Shown here one piece after another: positions 1-13,100 of a stretch of 64,000 nt of DNA (position 1 is the first letter of the stretch; every line of letters starts with the position of its first letter). The translations under genes and the position numbers were made by a program. The notes beneath the pieces are model-generated. The model did not search any database. It was given only the letters and a program-made list of their open reading frames with translations, and had not been told where the DNA came from. Source of the stretch: Trachythela sp. YZ-2020 (taxonomy: Eukaryota; Cnidaria; Anthozoa; Malacalcyonacea; Clavulariidae); NCBI GenBank assembly GCA_016169945.1, contig JADLSH010000388.1:3484501-3548500 (forward strand), given 5' to 3'.

Positions 1-1124
1 TTTCGCAGCGACAGGGGTTAAATTTCAATAGCACAATTGCTTATTCCCTGTTGAATTTATGTTATGTCTGAGTTTCACGCGACTTGCATGTGTTTAAAAC
101 ATTGATAAATATCTAATATCATTCATGTAATTTCAGGAAAGCGCTAGCAATTATGTTAAGACGCGAATTCAAGCATAAACGAACACAAATTGACCATTTT
201 AAAAGTTTTTCGCGATTAAATGGATTATTTTGCTTTATTTGCGTGACATACGCGTTTAGAACGAAATTGTCCCAATTAACTAATTTCCCTTCGGTTTGTC
301 TAATGTATTAATATATACTGTATTGAAAATTTGAACAAATTTATATACTAATATACAGTTTTTAGTACAATTTAATTGAAAATATTTCGCTTCCTAAACC
401 AATTCTTAATAAGTTTTACACAAAACTACAGCAATTTAAGAAGTAAATGGTTTTCTAGGTTCATTGAAAGGTCAAAAACGTGAGTAAATATATTCGATAA
501 TATTTCGAAACCCTGAGCGTATTTTCGTTGTAAACAGTTTCTTGTTACAAAACAATATTTTGAATATTGTAATTTCCGCTTTCTTTGTGTTCAGAAATGT
601 GCGTGTTTTATATAAATGCCCAATTTCTAGGGAAACGTTCCTTGGGATTTATAAATGAATAAATTTTAGGTCAGAATTTCCTCAAGAATTTCATAGTACA
701 ATAGATTTTGTATTAATTTTTGATAAACAATGTTACATCAGTATATTGAAAGTAGTGTTTTGCGTTATTGTAAAAGCAACTAATACCTGTAGAACGGAAT
801 ACTAATGAGTAGGAACCTTTGCAGACAGAATATTTAATTGTCTTAATGTACATGCAGCAATTAAAAAATAATCCATTTGTTTGTGACATTTATACTGGAT
901 AGCTCTATTGGTTCTAAACTAACTTCCTCGATGAATCCGTCTTGATCTGGTAGGGGGAGTGGGTTTGGCCATGAGATTTGAGCATCTACTTATGCTGGGT
1001 GCACCATCACTGAGGGAGTTATGGCAGGACTGGCTTAGTGTTTCAGGGGTGGGGCTTACCCACCCCCGACGCCAGTATGGATAAATATCCCTGGGATATT
1101 CAATTGAGTTTCATATAATTTCAG
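1..1124. other. AT-rich stretch upstream of the first visible formin exon
   Basis: No coding exon is recognisable here. The stretch ends in a splice acceptor at 1121-1124, so at least its right part should be intron of the formin gene. The initiator exon of FMNL-class formins usually begins with a myristoylation signal (Met-Gly-Asn). I did not find it, so it probably lies left of the window. Around 890-930 there is a short piece of the SINE tail unit seen elsewhere (ACTGGATAGCTCTAT). At 950-1085 there is a GC-richer block resembling 28870-29020, probably another dispersed repeat. Confidence 0.5.
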
Positions 1125-4100
1125 GTGCTGATGAAAGCATGCCTAATGAAGGAGAAATTGAAAAACGATTTGAAAACTTACTGGTATGTGACTATGTGTG
1201 AATTATACCATACAGCAACCTCATCCCCAGACTGGCCAGACAGGACAATGTAAATGGTCCTGTTGTTGATACCACTCAGGAGTTTTTTATGAATGTTCAG
1301 TGACTAAATGACCAAATCATTGCAACAGATTGGTCATTGGTGTTATAACAAGCTCATTTTGTCTGATACTAGTGAGAGGTTGGAGAGGGGTGTAGCCCCC
1401 CCCCCCCCTCTCCCTCCAAAGCAAAATCGAATACCACATATTGATGACATGCATATTAAATACTTACACATACAACATATTTTTTCAATCAGGAAAAACT
1501 GACCCTCGATCCTGACCAAGTGACTGACTTACAACGACATCCAATTCAACACAAATGGAAATTGATTCAAGCAAAGGTAATTATTCCACTTCATTTCATG
1601 GGATTAGGGTTAGTATAAGGAATAGGAATAGGATTTGCATTGCTTTATGGTTAGGGTTTGGATTAGGATTTGGATTAGTGTAAGGATTAGGATTAAGATT
1701 AAGGATTAAAATTTGGATAATGGTTAGGATTAGAGTATGGATTCACTTGGGTATTAGGGTTAGGATTTGGGTCAGGGTTAGGGTGAGGATTTGCATTGGG
1801 ATTTACGTTGGTATTAGGGTTATGATTGCTGTATTTGTGTTGTGGACCTTGTTAGTATGATTCTATTTTTTCCATGATATTTTTAGGAAATGGTTGAACC
1901 AAAGCACTCGTCTCAATTTTACATAAGTCAGTTAAGAAGACACATGGATGAAGTACTTCAACAACATGCTAAACCTCCCAAGAAGTTGATCAAAGATCTG
2001 GAACCAAAAGAAGTTATTTTGAGATCACTCGAGGTGGACGTGAGAACGCATCCAAACACAACGTAAGGTTTCAAGAATTACTTGTAGTATATAAGCACTG
2101 CAGCCATGAAAATATAGGGAGATTGGATTCAGGACAGCAAGGCGTTGTAAAAACTTATAACAAATTACAAGAAGTTATAACAAGCTGTAACAAGTTGTAA
2201 GAAGTTCTAGCAAATTGGAGCTAGCATACAGGTTTTCTCCTGTAGTAACACTGAAAGAGTAAGGTAGCATGGTTCTTACTGGATATCCATGGAGAACAGT
2301 TTAGAACTAATAGAGCTATCCAGTTATCCAGTATAAAAAATAAAGTTAGTTTAGTTTTATAGGTTTTCTCATGTAGTAACACTGGTCAGTAACGTAAATG
2401 TCTCTTACTAGACTTCTAGAGAGAACGATTTAGAACTAATAGAGCTTAAAAATATTGTTGTTTGTTTTAGTTGGCTGCGAGAGTTTCTGGAAGAACCATA
2501 CAATGGTCATCAAGTATTGATCGACTTCATGTCGTTCTTGCATAAAAACCCTCCCCCTCCGCCTTCGCAAGATCAAGAACAAAAGAAAAGCCAAAGGCAA
2601 AGAAGTTCGAAATCTCGAAAACGAAGAAAGAGAGTGATGGCCAGAAGCCATGTAAGGACTGTAAAAAAGCTTCGTTCTATTTTAAATTTGAAGAGGTGTT
2701 AAAGGGACAGTGGTTAGTGCATGTGGCGCTCACCCCCGCGAGCAGGTTTCAATATGTTGTTGTCTTATTGACGGAAAGCTACGCTTTGTATTAACACTGG
2801 ACCAACAAGGGAACGGCAATTTTAATTAATAGTTTAATTTAGTTTACACAATCGTTGATTTGTCGTCGTTGTTGTTTTTACCAGGCTGATGAGCATATGT
2901 GTTTGATGTGTTTGAAAGCACTGATGAGGAATAAGGTACATTGAACATCGTGTTTTTATAAAACTGAACAGTTATCAACTGTTGGTATTTTACTGAAATA
3001 GTTTTCAATTTTTCTTTATTGATTAGTTCGGCTTTAAGTCTGTAATGGCAGTGAAAGATACGTTGGTAGATGTGGTTATGTGTTTGAAAATTGACAATAT
3101 CAAGACGAAAATATTGGCGATTAAGGTAATAACGATTTCTTCGGTAAGGTACTCGCCAAAGTGCAAAAGACCAAAGTGCAAAACGTGTTAATGGGTTAGC
3201 CCACCATGACAATTAACGGCGGAGCAGGGTTCTGCCCACGATGGGCGGCGCCGGGCGGCAGCGCCCAGCACTCAGCAGTGCCGCCCGGCACTCGCGCCAA
3301 AGCGGACTCTTCCGCCCGGCACTTGAAAGGTTTCAAATATGCAGTACGAAAACCTCAATGTTGTACAGTGTAATAGATATTTTATACAAGTAATTTTGGT
3401 TTTTTTATCTTTGGCGAATTTTATTACTTAAACAGTAGTATTAGATGAAATTCAGTACTACAATGCGCAGAATATTAGTTACTGGTGATTCGGAGAAATA
3501 CGCTATTCCCCCAAAGCCAGAATGTCGTCTGACGAACGGCTCTAATCACTTTGTTAATTGATGTCGCGCTTAATTCAAGCTACTCTGAGACTAGTCGATC
3601 AAGTTTTAAAAGTATTCCGCAGGGTGGGAGGGGGTCATGCCACCAGGGCTGCAGGTACCCGACACTCACATGGTCCTGGACAGAACCCTGCGGAGTGCTT
3701 CCAGTTTGACTCTACTCTACCACCACAGGTTCTCTCCACTTCCTTCTGTAGTATCGTAAGACGTTGTTCTAAATTCATTCTCTGTTGCTTTAGCTTCTCT
3801 ATGCAGCGTGTGCAAACGACAAGTATCATCATTTAGTTATCGAAGCACTCGAGTATTACCGTACAGTGACAAAAGAACTTCAAATGTTTTCCACATTGGT
3901 CAACTTTCTTTACCAAGAACCGGTCCAACCTGGTTTGCAGGTAATCCACAGTGGTTGATTTGTGCAATCCCAAATCCCAGACTCTCTTACTCTGTCATCC
4001 ACTTTGATCAAAGCATATTGCCGAGTTGTCAATATTATAAAATCATATTATAAAATCAAATTCACCATCTTTAGGCAGTCACTATGGCATTATTAAACGC

Positions 4101-7100
4101 GGCGGTGAACAACTCGTCTTCCTACAACGATCGAGTTTTTCATCAACAACAAATCTGTGTAGCTGGCTTCAGTGAACAACGTTTGGAAAAGGTTTGCTGG
4201 TTTTTTCATACAATTTATCCCAAATTCTTGGAACAACTTGTTGGAATAACAATATACTGTTGTCTGATTACAATTTCGTCTCATGAGATAATAACAAATA
4301 AAAACAATTTAATTTTTTACCTTTTCTTTTGTCTTCAGACCCTGGAAGGTTTAGACGCAACACCAGTACGAGATGAACTGAAAATTTGGAGAGAAAATTA
4401 TGTTAATATTCAGGACCTCATGGATGAATATGGACAACTGAAGGAACGATCTCAACTGTTAAGAGACGAGGTGAGTTATTCGTTTGTTCAACTCTTTTCG
4501 CGTCTCAAGACTGACTCCGATTTATGACAGGAAAATTGTCGTACGTTAGATAGGAATTATACTGAAATCTGTGGAGTTGATTTGGAAAGAATTTTCAAGT
4601 ACCCATTTGTGATAATATATGTTGATGGCTTATATTTAATCGAAGCTACTGTGGTTGGTCTCTGAACTACCTGAAAAATATTCAAAAACGAGCGAGGACG
4701 TTTCGTTAGTACGTCAGTAGCCAAAGAGGGTTCGCTCGAAACATCAAAGTGCTTTTAATCCTTCTCAGGTAATTCAGACACCAACCACGACATCTTATTT
4801 AAAGTGCTACTAACCCGAGAAGAAATATTCTGAGAAGAAATGTAAAAAATATTTTTATTAAAAATCCTCATTTGACCAACTTTTTCACTGTCAAAGTTGC
4901 CGGATATGATGTCATTAGATGAATTGTAAATTAGTTTTCGTTTGCTTTTTGATGCTAAAATTCATCTAACGACATCATATCCGGTAATTTGACAGTGAAA
5001 AAGTTGATCAAGATGAGGATTTTTACTATAAAGATATATTACATTTCTTCTCAGAATGATCCAAATATTTCATATACAAAAATCATATTTGGGGTTAGTA
5101 GCACTTTAAGAATACTACCCTCACGCTTAATCTATTGAATCAGACTGATTTCTAATTGTATGTCTTTGTTTTATAGGTTGATCTTCTATCGGGAAAGCTT
5201 GAGGTATGATATTAGCAATGAAAAAAACATTTAAAAACATTGTGACATTTTTCAGATTCTCGTTTGAGATAATACCTTCTTTTTTCTCGTTCTATTTTGT
5301 TTACATGTAACTTTCCTTCTTCTTCAATTTCGTCTACACAGGATATACAACGTGAAAAAAATGAAATGGAAAGACAGAAAAAAGAGGTTCGGTTATTATC
5401 GCATTTCAACCACCATATCTTAAGATTCTTCGTTCTATTAAGATTAAGTGTGCTTTTACTGACCTCGTCTTTGTCTCCTTTTCTTAGTTTGAAGAAAAAG
5501 CGGAAAATTTTCAATTTCGTGCTACGGAATTACAAACTGAATTGGAAAAAATAATGGTAAGTAAGTACATGTGTGGCATAGAAATCTGAAAATTTGAACG
5601 AATTGGTGTTGGTGACACGTGATTAGTGCATGTGTCTTTCACCTCTGTGACCAGGATTCAATTCCTGCAATATGCAGTTGATGCATAATTCCTGCAATAC
5701 TAAGACAATGTAATTATTACATCATAAACGCTAATTTCAGCGATCCCGAAAAACCAAAAAAATAATCTTTCTTACAGAAAAGTCCAAATAAAGAAGGTAT
5801 AAATACTTCGTTATTGGAGCCACTGGATGCAGACCCGCCTCCACCACCACCACCACCCCCACCACCCCCCGGATTTGGAGGTCCACCACCTCCTCCGTTC
5901 CCAGGTAAGGCTAGGAGAAGATCCCTGGGAGGGAGTGATTGTAGTGTTTGGTATGGTATGGTATGGTATGGTATGGTATGGTATGGTATGGTATGGTATG
6001 GTATGGTATGGTATGGTATGGTATCATGGTATTGTATGGTATGGTATCATGGTATGGTATGGTATCATATGGTATGGTATGGTATATGGTATGGTATGGT
6101 ATGGTATGGTATCATATGGTATGGTATGGTATCATATGGTATGGTATCATATGGTATGGTATCATATGGTATGGTATCATATGGTATGGTATGGTACCAT
6201 ATGGTATGTTACAGTTGTTACAGTTTTGTGACACAGATATTCACAGATAAAGGCTTTCCGAAATTCAAACTTAAACCGACAGCGATCTAACCTGACATTC
6301 TTATCTAATTTGTTTTCTCTTGTTTCAGGCGGGCCTGTACCTCCTCCACCACCCCCCGGATTTAAAGGTCCCATGCAACCTGGTGCATCCAAACGCAAGA
6401 TGGTCAGTAAAAAGAAACTACCAATGTTGAACTGGGCGCCTGTCACCAACACTCAGAAGACGATATTTGAGGTGCGTGAATTACAAAATTTGCAAGTGAA
6501 GAATGTGGACGAAAGATTACCTATCATTTTATTTTATTTTGTAGTGTATTGGTGACACAGTGTTTAATACATGATTGTGTCTTTCATCTCTGTGCTGTCC
6601 TGCAATATGCAGTTGTTTGAATATAATTTTACCTCGTGTGAGAAGAGTGCTTCTAGCTTCGGTCTCTACCGTTAACTCTCTGATTAAGTTTTTTTCCAGA
6701 TACTTTCCTCCTGTAGTAACACTGGAAGAATAAGAGTAGCCAGAATAAGAGATGGCTCTTACTGGACCTCTAGGGAGAACAATTTAGAACTGATAGAGCT
6801 ATCCAGTATAAATAGAGTTAGTTTAGTTTAGGTTTCCTCCTGTAGTAACACTGGAGCAATAAGAGATGCCCTTTACTGGACCTCTAGGCAGAGCAGTTTA
6901 GGACTGATAGAGCTATCCAGTATAAACACAGTTAGTTAGTAAGCTGTGTTGAGAATGGAAGTTCGGCGGGGTCTCCATGATCCTGCAGTGAGTAATATCT
7001 GCTGGAGTGCAGGTCTTGATATATAAGAACGTATATTTTTCTTAACAACGATGAAAACATTTCTGTATTTGCTTGCAGTCCATGGATGACGAGAAACTGG

Positions 7101-10100
7101 CTGTGCAACTCAATCTCAGCGACTTCGAATCAATGTTTGAATTGAAGACAAATGAAATGAGTGAAGAAGTCAGACTGAAGAAAGAAGCTGGTGAGAGATT
7201 CCAAACTAAGTCAAACTTAACAAGCTTTACTTATACTGGATAGCTCCATCAATTCTAAAATGTTTTTCCTGTATGGAAGACTAATATACAAGGCAAAGGG
7301 AAATCTCTTGTTGGTCCACCAGAAGAAACTGGAGAGCCCAAGGGAACCCGCTTTGTTGCAAGAGCCTTCATCAGTGGAAGTTGATCGTTTCAAAGTGTTA
7401 TTATTTTCATTAATATTTCTTTGTAATCCTTCTCCTAGCTCTAAAGAAACTCGCTGAGCAAATAACTATAATTGAAACGAACCGGGCTAGAAATCTGGGT
7501 ACGTTTTTAAAAACTTAAGATTAATATTGACCTAAGATAAACTTCAAGATCAACTTGGTGGCAAAATGCAGCAGCATATTTTCTTAATTTGTGTATTTTT
7601 GTTTAGTAATTGCGAAAAGAAGAATCGCTTTCTCGCCTAAACACATCAAACAGCATATTGACAACAGCGATATTTCTGAGTTGAGTTCAGAATTTGCTGA
7701 ACTACTGTTAAAGTTTATCCCAACAAAAGAAGAGGTAACGAAATTTCCTGGTATACTATTTGAATTTCATTTTTAGTTCCATTAAGGTACGATTACACGC
7801 TGCGATTTGTCGGCCTGATTTTAGGTTTTGCTGAATGTTAATGACGAATATTCTCAGTTGATGATGTTGTCAGATGATGTTTGCCACGTTTTTTCAAATA
7901 TCATTAAGGGACCGTTCATTATTTAGGAAGGGGGGTGGGCCGGCTGATTTGGGGGGTGGGCCAGAGTTTTGAAAATGGTTTTTGGGGTGGGTCAACGTAA
8001 TTATAAATATGGAAAGGGGTGGGCCAACCCAAATTTTAAAAAGATTTTGAAAGAGTCTAAATCTCACTTGTCATTGCAATCTATTTAAAATGCCATTTCA
8101 GAGGACCTAGGTTTCAAAAATTTTTGAGGGGGCATGCCACCAGACCCCCTAGTTAGTTTTATCATCATAATAAAATTTAAATACTATTTTTAAGTGGAGT
8201 TTAAGTGGGGGAAAATAGAACAAATTGTAACAAGGGTGGGCCATGAATTTCTGTCCAATGACAAGGGGTGGGCCACAAAAATTAAGCCATTGTTGTTGGG
8301 TGCCAGTAGTCAAGAAAATACTATGCATCGACATTGAAAAATTACCGCCCCCCCCCTCTCTAAATAATGAACGATCCCTAACGTGTATCTGAAATCGGCC
8401 CGACAAGTCGCAGTGTGTAAACGAAGCTTTAGCGTGAAAAGTAAGCTGTATAAAGCACTCCAATTTGATCTTAACTCCTCACCTGGTCTAGTTGAAATTG
8501 CAGATTCAAGCCAATCTTATCTAGTCTGATAAAATCCAAATGTTGAAGGGTTTTTGCAAATGGAATTTTCGACCGAAAATTATATACAATATTTGAGATC
8601 TGACCGAGTGCAGTTGCGAAAAAATGCAATCATAGGCCCTCTGGCAGGAATTGAACCTGCGGCCCTGCGATTGCGGTGCAGCGCGCTCTACCCACTGAGC
8701 TATAGAGTCTAGTTGCCAAAAGCTAACCACTGCACAAGTTCAAGTATATATACCAGTGTGATGCCAGTGTGTGATAAAATCTGATCTAAAGTTACATTGC
8801 TTGATCTAATTCAGCTATAGTTGATGTAGGCACTTCTTAATATTTATGATGAAACATAAACACAGTAAAGTGAAGTCTTTCCTTTATTTTCTTTCAGTTG
8901 GCAGGTCTTTCTAAACACGCGGACGACTACGATAAGCTCGCTGAAGCCGAACAATTCATGTTTGAGGTGAGCGCACGAGTTCATGCAGTTGACTTCAGAA
9001 TGGGAAACAGATTGTGAACTAGAGCGCACTCAGAGACTGTATTCCTCCGCCTGCAAATTAATTCAAGTATCATGCATAAATTATGCATGCACTAATTATG
9101 CATCCAGTTCTCTTTTGCCGGGAAAAGCAAGAAAAAACTTTTTGTAAATTTCTTATCCAATTTTCATCCAAATTGAACAAAAATTTGATCGATTTGTCCT
9201 TGGCCTATGGCCATTATCTCCACAAATTTTCGTAGTATTTTTTGAAAAAGCGAGCGTTTTTATCAACCATATATCTAACCATTGACATTGTCAACGGGTA
9301 TGAGCAACTATCGACAATTCATTTTAAAAGTTTAATCGACAATTATTTTTCCACAGATTAAATGACTGTTGATGATGCTCATAAATATTGCAACATGAGT
9401 AATCAATATTGTTTCATCTAACATGACTTATTTGTGTAAATAGTTATTAATATTTTATAGTTTTATATAAAACGATCCCTTGAAAAGCAGCAATAGCTGA
9501 AGGGCTATCGTTTTTAAATAACTTTTATAAATAAATAAATTAAAACGCGTTCTTTCAATTGCTTTCCTGACATTGTATATTACCTTTCTCTTTCTTTGAA
9601 AGTTGGCGAAAGTAAAACGTTACGAAGCAAAACTGAGTATCCTGGCATTTGTTGGAGTGTTTGATGAAGTCATGTCATCTGTCGTGCCAGTAAGTATAGT
9701 ATATAGATCGGGCACCCGTTATAAATCATTTGTAAATATATTAATTATTCCTCAGTGCTGAATATAAATTGAGTTAAATACAAATATATGCTCAAATGTA
9801 TATGAAGTTTAAAGTTGTTGTTTTTGTTTAGAAAATCGACGCAGTGTTTCGTGCATCGTTGAGTATTTTAAACAGTAAAAAACTGAAAAAGATATTTGAG
9901 GTATTACATCATTGGACTAGCATATCAATGTTACAAAATTATTTACGGTCCAGATGGTGGCAGCTTCAGAAATATTAACACTGATATGAGCATGAAAATT
10001 TTGCTACATCTCTAACTTTTAGTTATTGGCCACCAAATACAAGACTATATTACATATAATGAAGAGAATAAACATTCTTTTGATCTGTTCTCACTCTGAT

Positions 10101-13100
10101 AACTGTCTGTTAACCACAATTTGCTACACGATAGTTGTTAACACAAATAGTACAATTACAGACAGAAAAGATATGGTATTATTTTATCAGTATAGCGATA
10201 CTTCTATATGTCTGTATTTTGTAGATTATACTTGCATTTGGAAACTACATGAATGGCGCAAGAAAAAAAGTAGCTGCTGGATTTAAACTAGAATCACTTT
10301 ACAAGGTAGGTTAATCGAGTAAATGCTTGGTTACATTTGTTCCATTCTATATGCTTACTGATTATCAGAACAGTGGTAACGAAAGCCCCGGTAAAACGAG
10401 GATGAGAGTCGATGAGAGTTGATGAGAGTTGATGAGAGTTGACGAGAGTTGATGAGAGTCAATGAGAGTTGATGAGAGTCGATGAGAGTTGATGAGAGTT
10501 GATGAGAGTTGATGAGAGTTGATGAGAGTTGATGAGAGTCAATGAGAGTTGATGAGAGTCGATGAGAGTTGATGAGAGTTGACGAGAGTTGACGAGAGTT
10601 GATGAGAGTCGATGAGAGTACATGAGAGTTGATGAGAGTTGATGAGAGTTGATGAGATTGACGAGAGTTGATGAGAGTCGATGAGAGTTGATGAGAGTTG
10701 ATGAGAGTCGATGAGAGTTGATGAGAGTCGATGAGAGTTGATGAGAGTTGATGAGAGTCAATGAGAGTTGATGAGAGTCGATGAGAGTTGATGAGAGTTG
10801 ATGAGATTGACGAGAGTTGATGAGATTGACGAGAGTTGATGAGATTGACGAGAGTTGATGAGATTGACGAGAGCTGGTTCAAATTTGAGCTGGTTCAAAT
10901 TTTGATGATAGTTTTTGCTCGTTTGACCGGTACGCGAGGTAATGTCCAGTCAACTCTCGTGCAACTCTTGTTCTCGTTTCACCGGGGCACAGTGAGAGTT
11001 GAACAAACCCTCACATGCAAACTCTCACTTGCCAACTCTCATCAACTCTCATCCTCGTTTGACCGGGGCTTAAGCATGCGAGTTATTCAAAAATGTAGAT
11101 TGGATGGCAACGGGCATATGAAACATGCATTACATAGCTGATCAATTAAGGTAATTATACCTTTTAAAGTTTTTTTCATTGTTTTATATTTGCAGCTTCC
11201 TGATGTGAGGTCCACCGATCGTAAAATGTCTCTTCTTTGTTGTTGTGGTGAAATGGGAAAAAAAACGCATTTTCTCTTTCCACCATACTCTATTTAAATA
11301 TTTGAAGATGCCACATGCTCTTACTTGTATATTATGATGCCACAGAGAGGCGAAGAAAGGCAGAGAGACCCAACTCCAGGAATCTCCCAAGAGAGATAGA
11401 GAAAGAAGATTCTTGATACTTCTGATTAAACCATACATTAAAAGTTAAACATAATAGATGGCATAATTAAACATGGACTTCCATATTTACAGATACCCCC
11501 TCCATGTTTTTGCCTGCTTTTTTCTTTTTCATCACAAAAAAGTATGGAAGTGATTGGAATGATCCCCAAACAAAACCCAAACTAACTTTATACTGGATAG
11601 CTTTATCAGTTCTAAACTGTTCTACTGTAGTCCAGTAAGGACCATCGTGTATTGGTTCAGTTTTACTATACAGAAGGAAAACGAAGTACCCAGAGAAAGC
11701 CTGCATGGAGTGTTTGGTAGAGTTAAACTGAAAACATTCTTCTCGCATGATAATCAGACACCTGCATATTGCAGGACAGGGCCTATTTTAGTGTGCAGTA
11801 TTGCACACTTTGTGCAGTATTAATTGGAAAATGTGCAGTATTGAAAATTTGGAATTTTAACTTCGTCGTACAAGTGCCATAGCAACAAAGACACATTTAC
11901 GAAAATGACTTCACTAGACCCCAGAGAAAGCTTTGAAACAACTTGGGCAGTTCTGTGAATGTTTTATTACACTTTGTCTAATAAATCAATTTTTCATTTT
12001 AAGTTTCCAAGCAGACGTTAAATAACGACATTCAAAGTCTAAAGAAAGGAATTGACTTGACGAAGAAGGAAAGAGACAAGCAACCTGACAACTTCGTTTT
12101 ATTTGTATCCTTTTTAAAACACAAAGATTGATCCAAACGACTTTTCATACATTATATATATATATTTATATTTGTCTACAATAAGCAATGCACTGACAAG
12201 GCCAGGTTTTCAATAAACGGCTCGAACTTCCTCTTCGGGACCTTCGTGTTTGATATAGCGTGTATTTTGTAAGTTTTTCCTTCACGTTGAATTAGAGCTT
12301 TTACAATCGAGCGTTTGGTAAGATTCAAAAAGTGAGTGAGAAATATCGTAAAATGGAAGAGAAATACACAGCAGCATGTCAAATGTTTGGAGAAGATGGC
12401 AAGAAAATTGAACCGTCAGAATTTTTCAAATACTTCCAGGATTTCGTCACTATGTACTTCGTAAGTAATATGTTTTGTTTCTGTACTCATCGCCTTGTGG
12501 TCCTTGTTTGAAGAGTTGATGTATTCAATAATAGAAAGCATTTTTATTTCTTCTACGTTTCGACTATATTTTAGTCATCGTCAGGATGGATAATATTATA
12601 CAAGCTTATATATTCACAGTCAGCTTTCTTTTGTGTGGTGTTATATACCGCTATCTGTCAATAGAAAATAGCAAAGCTGACCAGTGTCGAGCTTTGTCCA
12701 GGATGGTAGAGGTTTTAGTAGGAATAAAGTCATGTCAAACTGTTCGTCTTCAATATTCATAAGAACGTCAACCAACAACGTTGCTATAGTTTGATCAAAT
12801 AATCAAATAGTTAATAGTTTGGAAAATGTTCAAATAGTGTAAAGTTCGTTCGCTCACGGCATCCAGGTTTAAATGTTTAATATCATCCATGTTTTTTCTC
12901 GCTTCTCTGGTTTAAGTAAACGAATGCGCAAAGCCTTCGAATTGCATTCACGACCCAATGTAGCGAGCAAAAACATGAATGATGTTCAAATAATTTTCAC
13001 CCTTTCACTTTAGAAAGCAGAAAACGAAAACGAGGAACGTAAAAAGCAAGCAGAAGCACAACGTCAAGCTGAAATCATGATGAGAAATCAAAAGAATAAA

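Noticed and set aside
5814..6290. Long overlapping ORFs rich in Met-Val-Trp-Tyr-Gly
   Set aside because: They are translations of the TATGG array in three frames; only 5778-5904 is real formin coding sequence.
8630..8712. Possible tRNA gene (minus strand)
   Set aside because: Good A and B boxes, but the acceptor stem does not pair and a SINE body follows; several diverged copies exist in the window.
10355..10882. 175-residue minus-strand ORF rich in Ser-Thr-Leu-Ile
   Set aside because: Translation of the GATGAGAGTT decamer array; periodic and without any domain.
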